From assembly GCA_023402505.1 (NCBI GenBank), contig JAEYGD010000291.1, positions 1-13,610 of the forward strand: a DNA stretch of 13,610 nt, given 5' to 3'. Position numbers and translations under genes: made by a program. The DNA is from Actinomycetes bacterium (GTDB lineage Bacteria; Actinomycetota; Actinomycetes; Mycobacteriales; Micromonosporaceae). Shown here piece after piece: positions 1 through 6,315 of this stretch; position 1 is the stretch's first letter; the number at the start of each line of letters is the position of its first letter. The notes under the pieces were generated by a model. That model was not told where the DNA came from. It made no database searches and was given only the letters and a program-made list of their open reading frames with translations.

Positions 1-478
1 GCGTGACCGGGGTGGGGCGCGGCGCGGCGGGAGCGGGCGGCACGGTGGCCGGGGCGAGCCGGCGTACCACGAGCACGGCCAGGCCGGCCGTGGCGGCCAG
101 CGCCGCGAGGTACGCCTCGTGGTGCACCGGCGGCAGCCCCCGCAGCAGGCCGAGCGCGCCGAACAGGAGCAGGGCCGCCAGCCAGACCCGGCCGGTGGTC
201 CGGACCGCTGCCGAACGCGGCACCAGGGCGAGCGCGAGGGTGGGCGCGCCGGCCAGGAGGACGACCGCGACGGTCGTGACCGGCCAGAGCCAGATCGCCC
301 GGTCGAGGCCCGAGGCGAGCATGATCTGGTCGGCCAGCCAGCCGACGAGCTGGCTGATCACGGTGAGCGCGACGATCCACAGCCCGGTGAACACGGCGGC
401 CACCACGGCCCCGGCGCTGCCCGGCCCCGTGCCCGCCGGGACCGGGTTGACGTGGTACGCAGGTCGTTCAGGCTGCAC
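1..478 (-). CDS. Multi-pass membrane protein of unknown function (N-terminal part, cut by window edge)
   Basis: The minus strand is open from a GTG at 478 to the left edge, giving about 159 residues with no stop, so the C terminus is missing. The product has a short Pro/Gly-rich N terminus and then four hydrophobic stretches at about residues 22-46, 64-87, 98-115 and 124-140. Polar linkers separate them, followed by an Arg and Pro/Ala-rich tail. I do not recognise the family. The GTG start was chosen because a TACTGT hexamer on the same strand ends exactly 6 nt before it, as at other genes here. No Shine-Dalgarno sequence is visible. The frame stays open further upstream, so a longer N terminus cannot be excluded. 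The plus-strand open frames over the same bases are Arg/Pro/Ala-rich and look like antisense shadows. Confidence 0.6.
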   Translation of the reverse strand, partial: MQPERPAYHVNPVPAGTGPGSAGAVVAAVFTGLWIVALTVISQLVGWLADQIMLASGLDRAIWLWPVTTVAVVLLAGAPTLALALVPRSAAVRTTGRVWLAALLLFGALGLLRGLPPVHHEAYLAALAATAGLAVLVVRRLAPATVPPAPAAPRPTPVT

Positions 479-484
479 CGGCAA

Positions 485-490
485 ACAGTA
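485..490 (-). promoter_or_regulatory. Putative -10 element for the leftmost membrane protein gene (leaderless)
   Basis: TACTGT on the minus strand is followed by a 6-nt spacer and then the GTG at 478. This places the expected transcription start at or next to the start codon. No clear -35 is seen at 16-19 nt. Confidence 0.45.
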
Positions 491-560
491 CGTGGCGGGC
501 GTCGGCAGCGCTGAGTCACCCGGGTGCCGGCCCCCGGTTCGCCTGCACCGGTCCACCCGG

Positions 561-730
561 CCCTCCGAGCCGGCCGGCGGGCCCGTCGGGTGCCGGCGGG
601 CCTGTCCGTGCCGGTGGGCCCTGTCCGTGCCGGTGGGCCCTGTCCGTGCCGGTCTTGGTCAACCCGGTGGATCGTCCCCCTGCCGGCCCTGACCAGTCGG
701 TGGATCCGTGCCCTCCGATCCGGCCGGCGG
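561..730. repeat. Pair of 20-bp direct repeats 150 bp apart (561-580 and 711-730)
   Basis: Both copies read CCCTCCGA, then one variable base, then CCGGCCGGCGG or its near equivalent. They agree at 19 of 20 positions and flank the 19-bp tandem repeat. They may mark an old small duplication or simply reflect low-complexity GC-rich sequence. Confidence 0.45.
601..653. repeat. Tandem repeat, 19-bp period, about 2.7 copies
   Basis: The decamer TGTCCGTGCC begins at 603, 622 and 641, giving a constant 19-bp period. The sequence between the copies (GGTGGGCCC) is also conserved. The last copy is cut off after CCGGT. The repeat lies in non-coding DNA and its function is unknown. A degenerate relative (CGGTGGATC followed by GTCC or CGTGCC) occurs nearby at about 665-709. 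Confidence 0.7.
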
Positions 731-778
731 TGTACCCACCGTCACCACGGCAGCCGACTCGACAACCGCCCTCGCCCG

Positions 779-847
779 CTTTGCTCTGCACCCTGATACG
801 CACCAGTCACCGTGGGTAAGTGGTGCGTATCAGGGTGCAGAGCAAAG
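779..847. repeat. Perfect 27-bp inverted repeat with 15-nt loop
   Basis: The left arm at 779-805 (beginning CTTTGCTCTGCACCC) is exactly complementary to the right arm at 821-847 (ending GGGTGCAGAGCAAAG), around a 15-nt loop at 806-820. The arms are less GC-rich than the surroundings (about 55%) and contain no mismatch. Transcribed, this would give a very stable hairpin about 235 nt upstream of glpD. It has no U-tract, so it is not a classical Rho-independent terminator. It could be a dispersed palindromic element, a transcription block between divergent units, or a site for a dimeric DNA-binding protein. Confidence 0.9.
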
Positions 848-1070
848 GCTGCGAATCGAGGTGTTAGCCCTGGCGGAGGCGAGGGCAAGAAGTCCCTGGT
901 CAGGTCGTTGTGGGCGGATTGAAGCGCCGGGCAGGCGTGTCGGAGCCGGACACGCGGCGGTCACACTGCGCGCCTGGTGCTGGGCGATCGTGCCGGTCGC
1001 TCACGGTGATCGGCGGGCGGGTGAGCGGGCCGCGGGCGTCGGTGTGTGCCGCCTCCGGGAACCCGAGGGC

Positions 1071-1076
1071 TACGGT
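1071..1076 (+). promoter_or_regulatory. Putative -10 element of glpD (leaderless)
   Basis: TACGGT is followed by 6 nt (GGAGTC) and then the GTG at 1083. The GGAG within the spacer lies only 2 nt from the start codon, too close to act as a normal ribosome binding site, so a leaderless message fits better. Confidence 0.55.
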
Positions 1077-1082
1077 GGAGTC

Positions 1083-2915
1083 GTGCGTGACCCCAACGTG
1101 TCCCGAGCGGCCGCCAGCCAACTCTCCCCGGCGCGGCGGGCCGCAGACCTGCGCCGCCTCGCCACCGAGCGCTTCGACGTCCTGGTCATCGGCGGGGGCG
1201 TGACCGGTGCCGGAGCCGCGCTGGACGCCGCCTCGCGCGGCCTCAAGGTCGCCCTGGTCGAGGCCCGTGACTACGCCGCCGGCACGTCCAGCCGGTCCAG
1301 CAAGCTGATCCACGGCGGCCTGCGCTACCTGGAGCAGTTGGAGTTCCACCTGGTCCACGAGGCGCTGACCGAGCGCGGCCTGCTCGCCACGCGGCTCGCT
1401 CCGCACCTGGTCCGGCCGGTGCCGTTCCTGGTCCCGCTGCCGGCCGGCAGGGGCCTGCGGGACCTGCCGGCCCGGCTGTTCCGCCGCTCCTACTACGGGG
1501 CCGGCGTGGCCGCGTACGACGCGTTCGCCGGGATCTTCGGCGGCGGCCGGGGGATGCCGCTGCACCGGCACCTGAGCCGGGAGGGCGCCCGCCGCGTCTT
1601 CCCGAGCCTCAAGGCCGACGGGCTGGCCGGCGCGATCCGCTACTACGACGGGCAGGTCGACGACGCCCGGCTGGTGGTCACCCTCGCCCGGACCGCGGCC
1701 AGCCTCGGCGCGACGGTGGTGACCAGCGCCCGTGCCGTCGGCCTGATCCGGCAGGCCCGGGAGGTGACCGGGGTCCGCGTCCGCGACCTGGAGGCACCCG
1801 CCGACTCGCCGGACGCCGAGTTCGAGGTACGCGCCCGCACCGTCATCGCGGCCACCGGCGTCTGGAGCGACGACATGTCCCGGATGCTCGACGACGTGGG
1901 GCTGCGTCCCGGCGTCCGGGTCCGGGCCTCCAAGGGCGTGCACCTGGTGGTGCCCCGGTCGGCGATCACCGGCGAGACCGGCCTGATCCTGCGTACCGCG
2001 ACGAGCGTGCTCTTCGTCATCCCGTGGGGCGGCCACTGGATCATCGGGACGACCGACACCGACTGGCGGCTCGACCGGTCCCACCCGGCCGCCTCGGCCC
2101 GCGACATCGAGTACCTGCTGGCGCAGGTCAACACCGTCCTGGACCGGCCGCTCACCACCGCCGACATCGAGGGCGTCTACGCCGGCCTGCGGCCGCTGCT
2201 GGCCGGCGAGGCGGACTCCACCTCCAAGCTGTCCCGGGAGCACGCGGTGATCGAGCCGATGCTCGGCCTGCTGCTGGTCGCCGGCGGGAAGTACACGACG
2301 TACCGGGTGATGGCCTCGGACGTGGTCGACCGGGCCGCCCATCGGCTCGGGTCGGTGCGCCCGTCGCGCACCGCCGACCTGCCGCTGCTCGGTGCCGACG
2401 GGTACGCGGCGCTGTGGCGGGACCGCGCCGACCTGGCCCGCCGGCACGGTGTGCCGGTCGGCGTGGTCGAGCACTTGCTGGAGCGCTACGGCAACCTCAC
2501 CCTGGAGCTGCTGGCCCTGATCGACGCCGACCCGCTGCTCGCCTCGCCGCTGGCCGGGGCACCGGAGTACCTGGCGGCCGAGGTGACGTACGCGGCCAGC
2601 GCCGAGGGTGCGCTGCACCTGGAGGACGTGCTGACCCGCCGTACCCGGATCTCGTTCGAGACCGCGCACCGCGGCCTGGAGTCGGCCGAGCACGCCGGGG
2701 AGCTGATGGGCGCGGTGCTCGGGTGGGACGCGGAGGTTCGTGCGCGGGAGGTCGCGCACTACCGGGCGCGCGTGGCGGCGGAGCGGAACTCGCAGCTGAT
2801 GCCGGACGACGCGACGGCCGACGCGGCCCGGCTCGGCGCGCCGGACGTCCGGGGCTTCGCCGCGGACCGGGGGGCCGACGGTGATCCCGCCGAACTCCCG
2901 TCGTCGTCCCGGTGA
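1083..2915 (+). CDS. glpD: Glycerol-3-phosphate dehydrogenase, FAD-dependent (GlpD)
   Basis: This membrane-associated flavoenzyme oxidises sn-glycerol-3-phosphate to dihydroxyacetone phosphate and passes electrons to the quinone pool. The 610-residue product begins its FAD-binding Rossmann fold at residue 31 (FDVLVIGGGVTGAGAALDAA). The family signature follows at about 69-84 (SSRSSKLIHGGLRYLE). Further on come a substrate/FAD region with IPWGGHWIIGTTDTDW, GVYAGLRPLL, and the FAD-domain closing motif LLLVAGGKYTTYRVMA. The remaining C-terminal domain is helical and typical of bacterial GlpD, and it ends in an Ala/Asp-rich tail. The length is slightly above the usual 550-590. The frame is open upstream to 708, but GTG 1083 is preferred: it precedes the conserved fold by 30 residues, follows a -10 at leaderless spacing, and upstream codons cross the palindrome. 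No glpK or glpF is visible in the window. Confidence 0.95.
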   Translation: MRDPNVSRAAASQLSPARRAADLRRLATERFDVLVIGGGVTGAGAALDAASRGLKVALVEARDYAAGTSSRSSKLIHGGLRYLEQLEFHLVHEALTERGLLATRLAPHLVRPVPFLVPLPAGRGLRDLPARLFRRSYYGAGVAAYDAFAGIFGGGRGMPLHRHLSREGARRVFPSLKADGLAGAIRYYDGQVDDARLVVTLARTAASLGATVVTSARAVGLIRQAREVTGVRVRDLEAPADSPDAEFEVRARTVIAATGVWSDDMSRMLDDVGLRPGVRVRASKGVHLVVPRSAITGETGLILRTATSVLFVIPWGGHWIIGTTDTDWRLDRSHPAASARDIEYLLAQVNTVLDRPLTTADIEGVYAGLRPLLAGEADSTSKLSREHAVIEPMLGLLLVAGGKYTTYRVMASDVVDRAAHRLGSVRPSRTADLPLLGADGYAALWRDRADLARRHGVPVGVVEHLLERYGNLTLELLALIDADPLLASPLAGAPEYLAAEVTYAASAEGALHLEDVLTRRTRISFETAHRGLESAEHAGELMGAVLGWDAEVRAREVAHYRARVAAERNSQLMPDDATADAARLGAPDVRGFAADRGADGDPAELPSSSR

Positions 2916-2987
2916 CCGATCCACTGCGGAACGTCCATCATCGATACCCGGCCGACCGGCGGGTTACGCGCGCTACCTACGGTGGGG

Positions 2988-2993
2988 TAGGTT
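2988..2993 (+). promoter_or_regulatory. Putative -10 element of the lipoprotein gene (leaderless)
   Basis: TAGGTT is followed by 7 nt (GCGGCGC) and the GTG at 3001. A second TANNNT hexamer (TACGGT, 2978-2983) lies just upstream but is not correctly spaced from a start codon. Confidence 0.5.
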
Positions 2994-3000
2994 GCGGCGC

Positions 3001-3516
3001 GTGGTTGCCGCATCCTGGTCGCGTCCGGTCTCACTGTCCGTCGCCGCCGTGCTGACGGCCGTGCTCACCGGCTGCGGCGGCACCGACGCGGATGGCCCGG
3101 ACCCCGAGCAGCCGGCGGCCCAGCCGCAGTTGGGCAACGCGACGACCGTCAGCGAGGGCCGGGTCACGCTGTTGCAGAAGGTCGGCTCGAACGGCCCGCT
3201 ACGCACGCTGAACGTCGAGGTCGACGGCCGGTGGGAGTGCGTGGACTGCGCCGGGGACGGCGTGACGTCGACCGGCGCGCTCGGCCCGGAGCAGCTCAGC
3301 CGCCTTCAGTCGCTGCTCGCCGACCCCGGCCTGGTCAGCGAGACCGACCAGGCGCGGCAGTACCGGGTCACCTGCATCGACGCGTTGACGTCCAGCCTGC
3401 TGACGTCGTCGGGGACGATCACCTCGCAGGACTGCCCCGGTGAGGTGCAGCCGAAAATCGGCCACGAGATCCTCCTGCTGCTGACCCAGGCCACCCCGGC
3501 CGAGCCCACCGCCTGA
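3001..3516 (+). CDS. Small Cys-containing lipoprotein of unknown function
   Basis: The product has 171 residues. Its N terminus is a lipoprotein signal peptide: a basic/polar start (VAASWSRP), a hydrophobic core (VSLSVAAVLTAVL) and a lipobox LTGC with Cys25 as the predicted lipidated residue. The mature part starts with an acidic, Pro/Gln-rich linker. It then has a compact domain with four Cys residues (ECVDC, VTC, QDC) that could form two disulfides outside the membrane. I do not recognise a named family; small lipoproteins of this type are frequent in actinomycetes. The frame is open from an ATG at 2881 inside glpD, but starting there would bury the signal peptide. GTG 3001 is preferred because it gives a proper signal peptide and sits 7 nt after a -10 hexamer. 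Confidence 0.8.
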   Translation: MVAASWSRPVSLSVAAVLTAVLTGCGGTDADGPDPEQPAAQPQLGNATTVSEGRVTLLQKVGSNGPLRTLNVEVDGRWECVDCAGDGVTSTGALGPEQLSRLQSLLADPGLVSETDQARQYRVTCIDALTSSLLTSSGTITSQDCPGEVQPKIGHEILLLLTQATPAEPTA

Positions 3517-3525
3517 GGCCCGGCC

Positions 3526-3548
3526 CGGCCGGCCGAACTGGCCGGCCG
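3526..3548. terminator. Hairpin between convergent genes (likely bidirectional terminator)
   Basis: CGGCCGGCC at 3526-3534 pairs perfectly with GGCCGGCCG at 3540-3548 around a 5-nt loop (GAACT). It lies between the stop codons of the lipoprotein gene (3516) and the FAD oxidase gene (3562). There is no T-tract on either side, as is usual for GC-rich actinomycete terminators. Confidence 0.55.
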
Positions 3549-3561
3549 CCACCGCGCCGGG

Positions 3562-4953
3562 TCAGAGCACCTTGCCGGGGTTGAACAGCCCGGCCGGGTC
3601 CAGCGCCGCCTTGATGGCCTCGTGCACCCGTACGCCGACCGGCCCGATCTCCCGGGCCAGCCAGTCGCGCTTGAGCAGACCGACGCCGTGCTCGCCGGTG
3701 CAGGTGCCGCCCATCTCCAGCCCCAGCCGCATGATCTCGTCGAACGCCCGCCGCCCCCGGTCGAGGCTCGCCGGGTCGGCCCGGTCCACCACGATGTTCG
3801 GGTGCAGGTTGCCGTCCCCGGCGTGCCCCACCACGCCGATCGGCACGTCACACTCGGCCGCGATCCGTGCCACCCCGTCGAGCATCGCGGCCAGCGCGCC
3901 CCGGGGCACGGCCACGTCGTCGATGATCAGGCCGCCGTTGCCGGCCGGGTACGCGTCGGCGGCGAACTTCTCCATCGCCGGGTGCGCCAGCCGCCGGGCC
4001 TGCAGCAGCGCCGCCGCCTCGACCGCGTCGGTGGCCGCGTACACCTCGTCGGCGCCCGCGGCCTCGCAGACCGCCGCGAGACCGGCCAGGTCGTCGGCGG
4101 CCCGCGTGCCGGTGTCCACCGCGGCCAGCAGCACCGCCTCCGCGTCCGTCCGCAGCCCCATCGGCCGGTACGCCTCGATCGCCCGCAGGTGCGTCTGGTC
4201 GAGCAGCTCCAGCAGGCTCGGTGACAGTCCCCGGGCGGCGATCTCGGCCACGGCGGCGCCGGCGGCGGTGGTGGACGGGAAGACCGCCACCATGGTCAGT
4301 GACTCGGCCGGGGCGGGTCGCAGTGCGACGGTGACCTCGGTGATCACGCCGAGGGTGCCCTCGGAGCCGACGAAGAGCCGGGTCAGGTCGTACCCGGCGA
4401 CGCCCTTGGCGGTGCGCCGGCCGGTGCGCAGCACCTCGCCGGAGGCGAGGACCACTTCGAGGCCCAGCACGTACTCGGTGGTCACGCCGTACTTGACGCA
4501 GCACATGCCACCGGCGTTCGTGGCGACGTTCCCGCCGATGGTCGACGACTCCCAGGAGCCGGGGTCGGGCGGGTACCAGAGGCCGTGCTTGGCGACGGCG
4601 GCGGCGAGCGTCGCGTTGACCACCCCCGGCTGCACCACGGCGATCCGGCTGACCGGGTCGATCTCCAGGATCGCGTCCAGGGCCGCGGTGCTGATCACCA
4701 CGGCGCCCTCGACCGCGTTCGCCGCGCCGGCCAGCCCGGTCCGTGCCCCCTGCGGCACCACGGGTACGCCGTGCCGGGCCGCCGCGCGTACCACCGCCGC
4801 CACCTGCCCGGTGTCCCGGGGCCGGGTGACCACGAGCGGCGTACCCGAGGCGCAGAGGTCGGCCTCGTCCCGCTCGTGCATCCGGAGCAGGTCCGGGTCG
4901 GTGAGCACGGCGTCGTCGCCGAGCGCGGCACGCAGTTCGTCGAGGAGGGGCAT
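3562..4953 (-). CDS. FAD-linked oxidase, GlcD type (glycolate/D-lactate dehydrogenase-like)
   Basis: This is a 463-residue flavoprotein of the VAO/PCMH superfamily, expected to oxidise a 2-hydroxy acid such as glycolate or D-lactate. The FAD-binding domain covers about residues 35-215. It shows VPVVPQGARTGLAGAA (64-79), the pyrophosphate-binding stretch STIGGNVATNAGGMCCVKYG (137-156), and LFVGSEGTLGVITEV (193-207). The C-terminal catalytic cap has the metal/substrate motifs GHAGDGNLHPN (376-386) and GEHGVG (420-425), and the protein ends in the family-typical FNPGKVL. Length is normal for GlcD. No GlcE or GlcF (iron-sulfur) partner is adjacent, so it probably works as a single-subunit enzyme or with a distant partner. 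The substrate cannot be fixed from sequence. The ATG start lies 6 nt after a TAGCCT hexamer and has no Shine-Dalgarno sequence. Confidence 0.92.
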   Translation of the reverse strand: MPLLDELRAALGDDAVLTDPDLLRMHERDEADLCASGTPLVVTRPRDTGQVAAVVRAAARHGVPVVPQGARTGLAGAANAVEGAVVISTAALDAILEIDPVSRIAVVQPGVVNATLAAAVAKHGLWYPPDPGSWESSTIGGNVATNAGGMCCVKYGVTTEYVLGLEVVLASGEVLRTGRRTAKGVAGYDLTRLFVGSEGTLGVITEVTVALRPAPAESLTMVAVFPSTTAAGAAVAEIAARGLSPSLLELLDQTHLRAIEAYRPMGLRTDAEAVLLAAVDTGTRAADDLAGLAAVCEAAGADEVYAATDAVEAAALLQARRLAHPAMEKFAADAYPAGNGGLIIDDVAVPRGALAAMLDGVARIAAECDVPIGVVGHAGDGNLHPNIVVDRADPASLDRGRRAFDEIMRLGLEMGGTCTGEHGVGLLKRDWLAREIGPVGVRVHEAIKAALDPAGLFNPGKVL

Positions 4954-4959
4954 GCGCCG

Positions 4960-4965
4960 AGGCTA
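4960..4965 (-). promoter_or_regulatory. Putative -10 element of the FAD-linked oxidase gene (leaderless)
   Basis: TAGCCT on the minus strand is followed by CGGCGC (6 nt) and the ATG at 4953. This is the same architecture as at five other genes here. Confidence 0.5.
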
Positions 4966-5039
4966 CGGCCCGACCCCAGCACCATCAATCCCGGCCCTTC
5001 GCGCAGGATTTGGTGGGCGCGGTGCGGGTAGTACCGGCC

Positions 5040-6296
5040 GTGGCCCGGGACGAACGACCATCGCTGGCGCAGCGGTTCGCGCTCCGGGACGGCGGGGTGG
5101 ACGTCGACGGCGCCCGGATCGCCGAGGCGGTGCAGCAGCTCCACCACCGGGGCAAGGCCACGCTGCACGACCGCCTGCACCGGGTACGCATGTCGCTGGG
5201 GCTCGCCGTGCAGGCCGGGCTCGCCGCCGGCCTGTCCTGGCTGGCGGCGCACGAGCTGCTCGGTAACCCGCAGCCGGTCTTCGCGCCGATCTCGGCGGTC
5301 GGCACCCTGGCCGTCTCGGTCGGCCAGCGGTTCCGGCGGACCGTGGAGCTGATCATCGGGGTGGCCGTCGGCGTGTTCCTCGGCGACGTCCTCATCTACT
5401 TCCTGGGTACCGGCCCGTGGCAGCTCGCCCTGGTGGTCACGTCGGCGGTCGTCCTGACCGTCTTCGCCGGGGCGAGCGTCGCCATCGTGATCCAGGCGGC
5501 GGCGACCGCGGTGCTGATCGTGACGCTCAGCCCGTCCACGGAGAATCTGGAGATCCCCCGGTTCGTCGACGCGTTCGTCGGTGGTGGGATCGCGTTGCTG
5601 GTCACCGCGATCCTCCTGCCGCTCAACCCGCTGCGGGTGCTCAACCGGGCCGCCCGCCCCGCGCTCGACCTGCTCTCCGGGCAGCTCGAATCCACCGCCG
5701 AAGGGCTGCGCGACCGGGACCGCGACAAGGTCCAGGGGGCGTTGGAGCGGCTACGCGACAACAAGGAGGAACTGGCCGCGTTCGGCGAGGCGATCGAGGG
5801 CGCCAAGGAGACCGCGATGCTGTCGCCCGCGCGCTGGCACCGGCGCGACGAACTCGCCCACTACGCGGAGGCGGCCGAACCGATCGACCGGGCGATGCGC
5901 AACAGCGGCACCCTGATCCGGCGGGCCGTCACGCTCATCGAGGACGAGGAGGCGATCCCGGACCCGATGCCGGACGCGGTGGCGCACCTGGCCGAGGCGG
6001 TGCAGCTGCTCAAACACGAGTTCGCGGTGGGGGAGGAGCCGGAGAAGGCCCGCGAGCGGTCCCTGCGCGCGGTCAGCGAGGCCGGCCGGGCGTACGCCGA
6101 GGGGGTGGGCTTCTCCGGCAGCGTGGTGATCGCGCAGGTGCGTACCACGGCGAGTGACCTGCTGGTGGCCTCCGGCATCGAGCAGGAGGAGGCGAACCGC
6201 TGGGTACGCCGGTCCTTCGGCGAGCTGGAGGGGGCCGGGGCGCCGGCCGAGCGGGACAGCGTGCCCAAGCCGCCCACCGCCCCGCCGGTCGGCTGA
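5040..6296 (+). CDS. FUSC-like / aromatic acid exporter family membrane protein
   Basis: From GTG 5040 the product has 418 residues. A hydrophilic N terminus of about 55 residues is followed by a membrane domain with about five or six helices. Landmarks are LGLAVQAGLAAGLSWLAA, then VFAPISAVGTLAVSVGQRFR running into VELIIGVAVGVFLGDVLIYF, then WQLALVVTSAVVLTVFAG, ASVAIVIQAAATAVLIVTL and GGGIALLVTAILLPLNPLR. The motif pattern of a PxxAPxxAV stretch followed by basic residues and a Gly-rich helix is typical of FUSC-type proteins related to aromatic-acid efflux. The C-terminal half is charged, helical and probably cytoplasmic (coiled-coil-like, many Glu/Arg). A transport role is inferred from family only. 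The start is uncertain: in-frame TTG 5010, GTG 5013 and GTG 5022 also exist. GTG 5040 is favoured by a weak TAGTAC element 5 nt upstream and by sequence content. Confidence 0.8.
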   Translation: MARDERPSLAQRFALRDGGVDVDGARIAEAVQQLHHRGKATLHDRLHRVRMSLGLAVQAGLAAGLSWLAAHELLGNPQPVFAPISAVGTLAVSVGQRFRRTVELIIGVAVGVFLGDVLIYFLGTGPWQLALVVTSAVVLTVFAGASVAIVIQAAATAVLIVTLSPSTENLEIPRFVDAFVGGGIALLVTAILLPLNPLRVLNRAARPALDLLSGQLESTAEGLRDRDRDKVQGALERLRDNKEELAAFGEAIEGAKETAMLSPARWHRRDELAHYAEAAEPIDRAMRNSGTLIRRAVTLIEDEEAIPDPMPDAVAHLAEAVQLLKHEFAVGEEPEKARERSLRAVSEAGRAYAEGVGFSGSVVIAQVRTTASDLLVASGIEQEEANRWVRRSFGELEGAGAPAERDSVPKPPTAPPVG

Positions 6297-6315
6297 CCCG
6301 CCGGCCGTCAGCCGA
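6289..6315. terminator. Palindromic hairpin containing both stop codons of a convergent gene pair
   Basis: TCGGCTGAC (6289-6297) pairs perfectly with GTCAGCCGA (6307-6315) around a 9-nt GC-rich loop. The TGA of the FUSC-like gene (6294-6296) and the stop of the aminotransferase gene (complement of 6308-6310) each lie in one arm. The same hairpin therefore forms at the 3' end of both transcripts. There is no T-tract. Confidence 0.6.

Larger units (their letters stand above)
479..1082. other. 604-bp intergenic region without a convincing gene
   Basis: This lies between the divergently oriented membrane protein gene and glpD. Open frames here are short or Arg/Gly/Pro-rich without recognisable domains. 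The plus-strand frame that runs into glpD from 708 crosses a perfect palindrome and has no start signal. The region holds a 20-bp direct repeat with one mismatch (561-580 and 711-730), a 19-bp-period tandem repeat (about 601-653), a perfect 27-bp inverted repeat (779-847) and the predicted glpD promoter. No tRNA or known riboswitch was recognised. Confidence 0.6.

Noticed and set aside
601..653. Possible CRISPR array
   Set aside because: The 19-bp units are directly adjacent, without unique spacers, and there are fewer than three full copies.
516..803. Minus-strand open frame in the 604-bp intergenic region
   Set aside because: The composition is Gly/Arg/Thr-rich and caused by the tandem repeat; there is no start signal and no recognisable fold.
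779..847. Terminal inverted repeats of an insertion sequence
   Set aside because: There is no transposase frame between or near the arms, which are separated by only 15 nt, and no target-site duplication is evident. A stand-alone palindrome is the safer description.
708..1082. Upstream extension of the glpD frame (about 125 extra codons)
   Set aside because: It crosses the perfect palindrome, has no start signal, lies before the conserved N terminus of GlpD and has unremarkable Arg/Gly-rich content. GTG 1083 fits both the family and the promoter spacing.
900..2924. Long minus-strand open frame antisense to glpD (674 codons)
   Set aside because: It is rich in Arg, Gly, Pro and His, has no domain, and is explained by the high GC content of the opposite frame of a clear glpD.
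3572..5266. Long plus-strand open frame antisense to the FAD oxidase (564 codons)
   Set aside because: It is Ser/Ala/Arg/Thr-rich without motifs. The minus-strand product has all GlcD motifs over the same bases.
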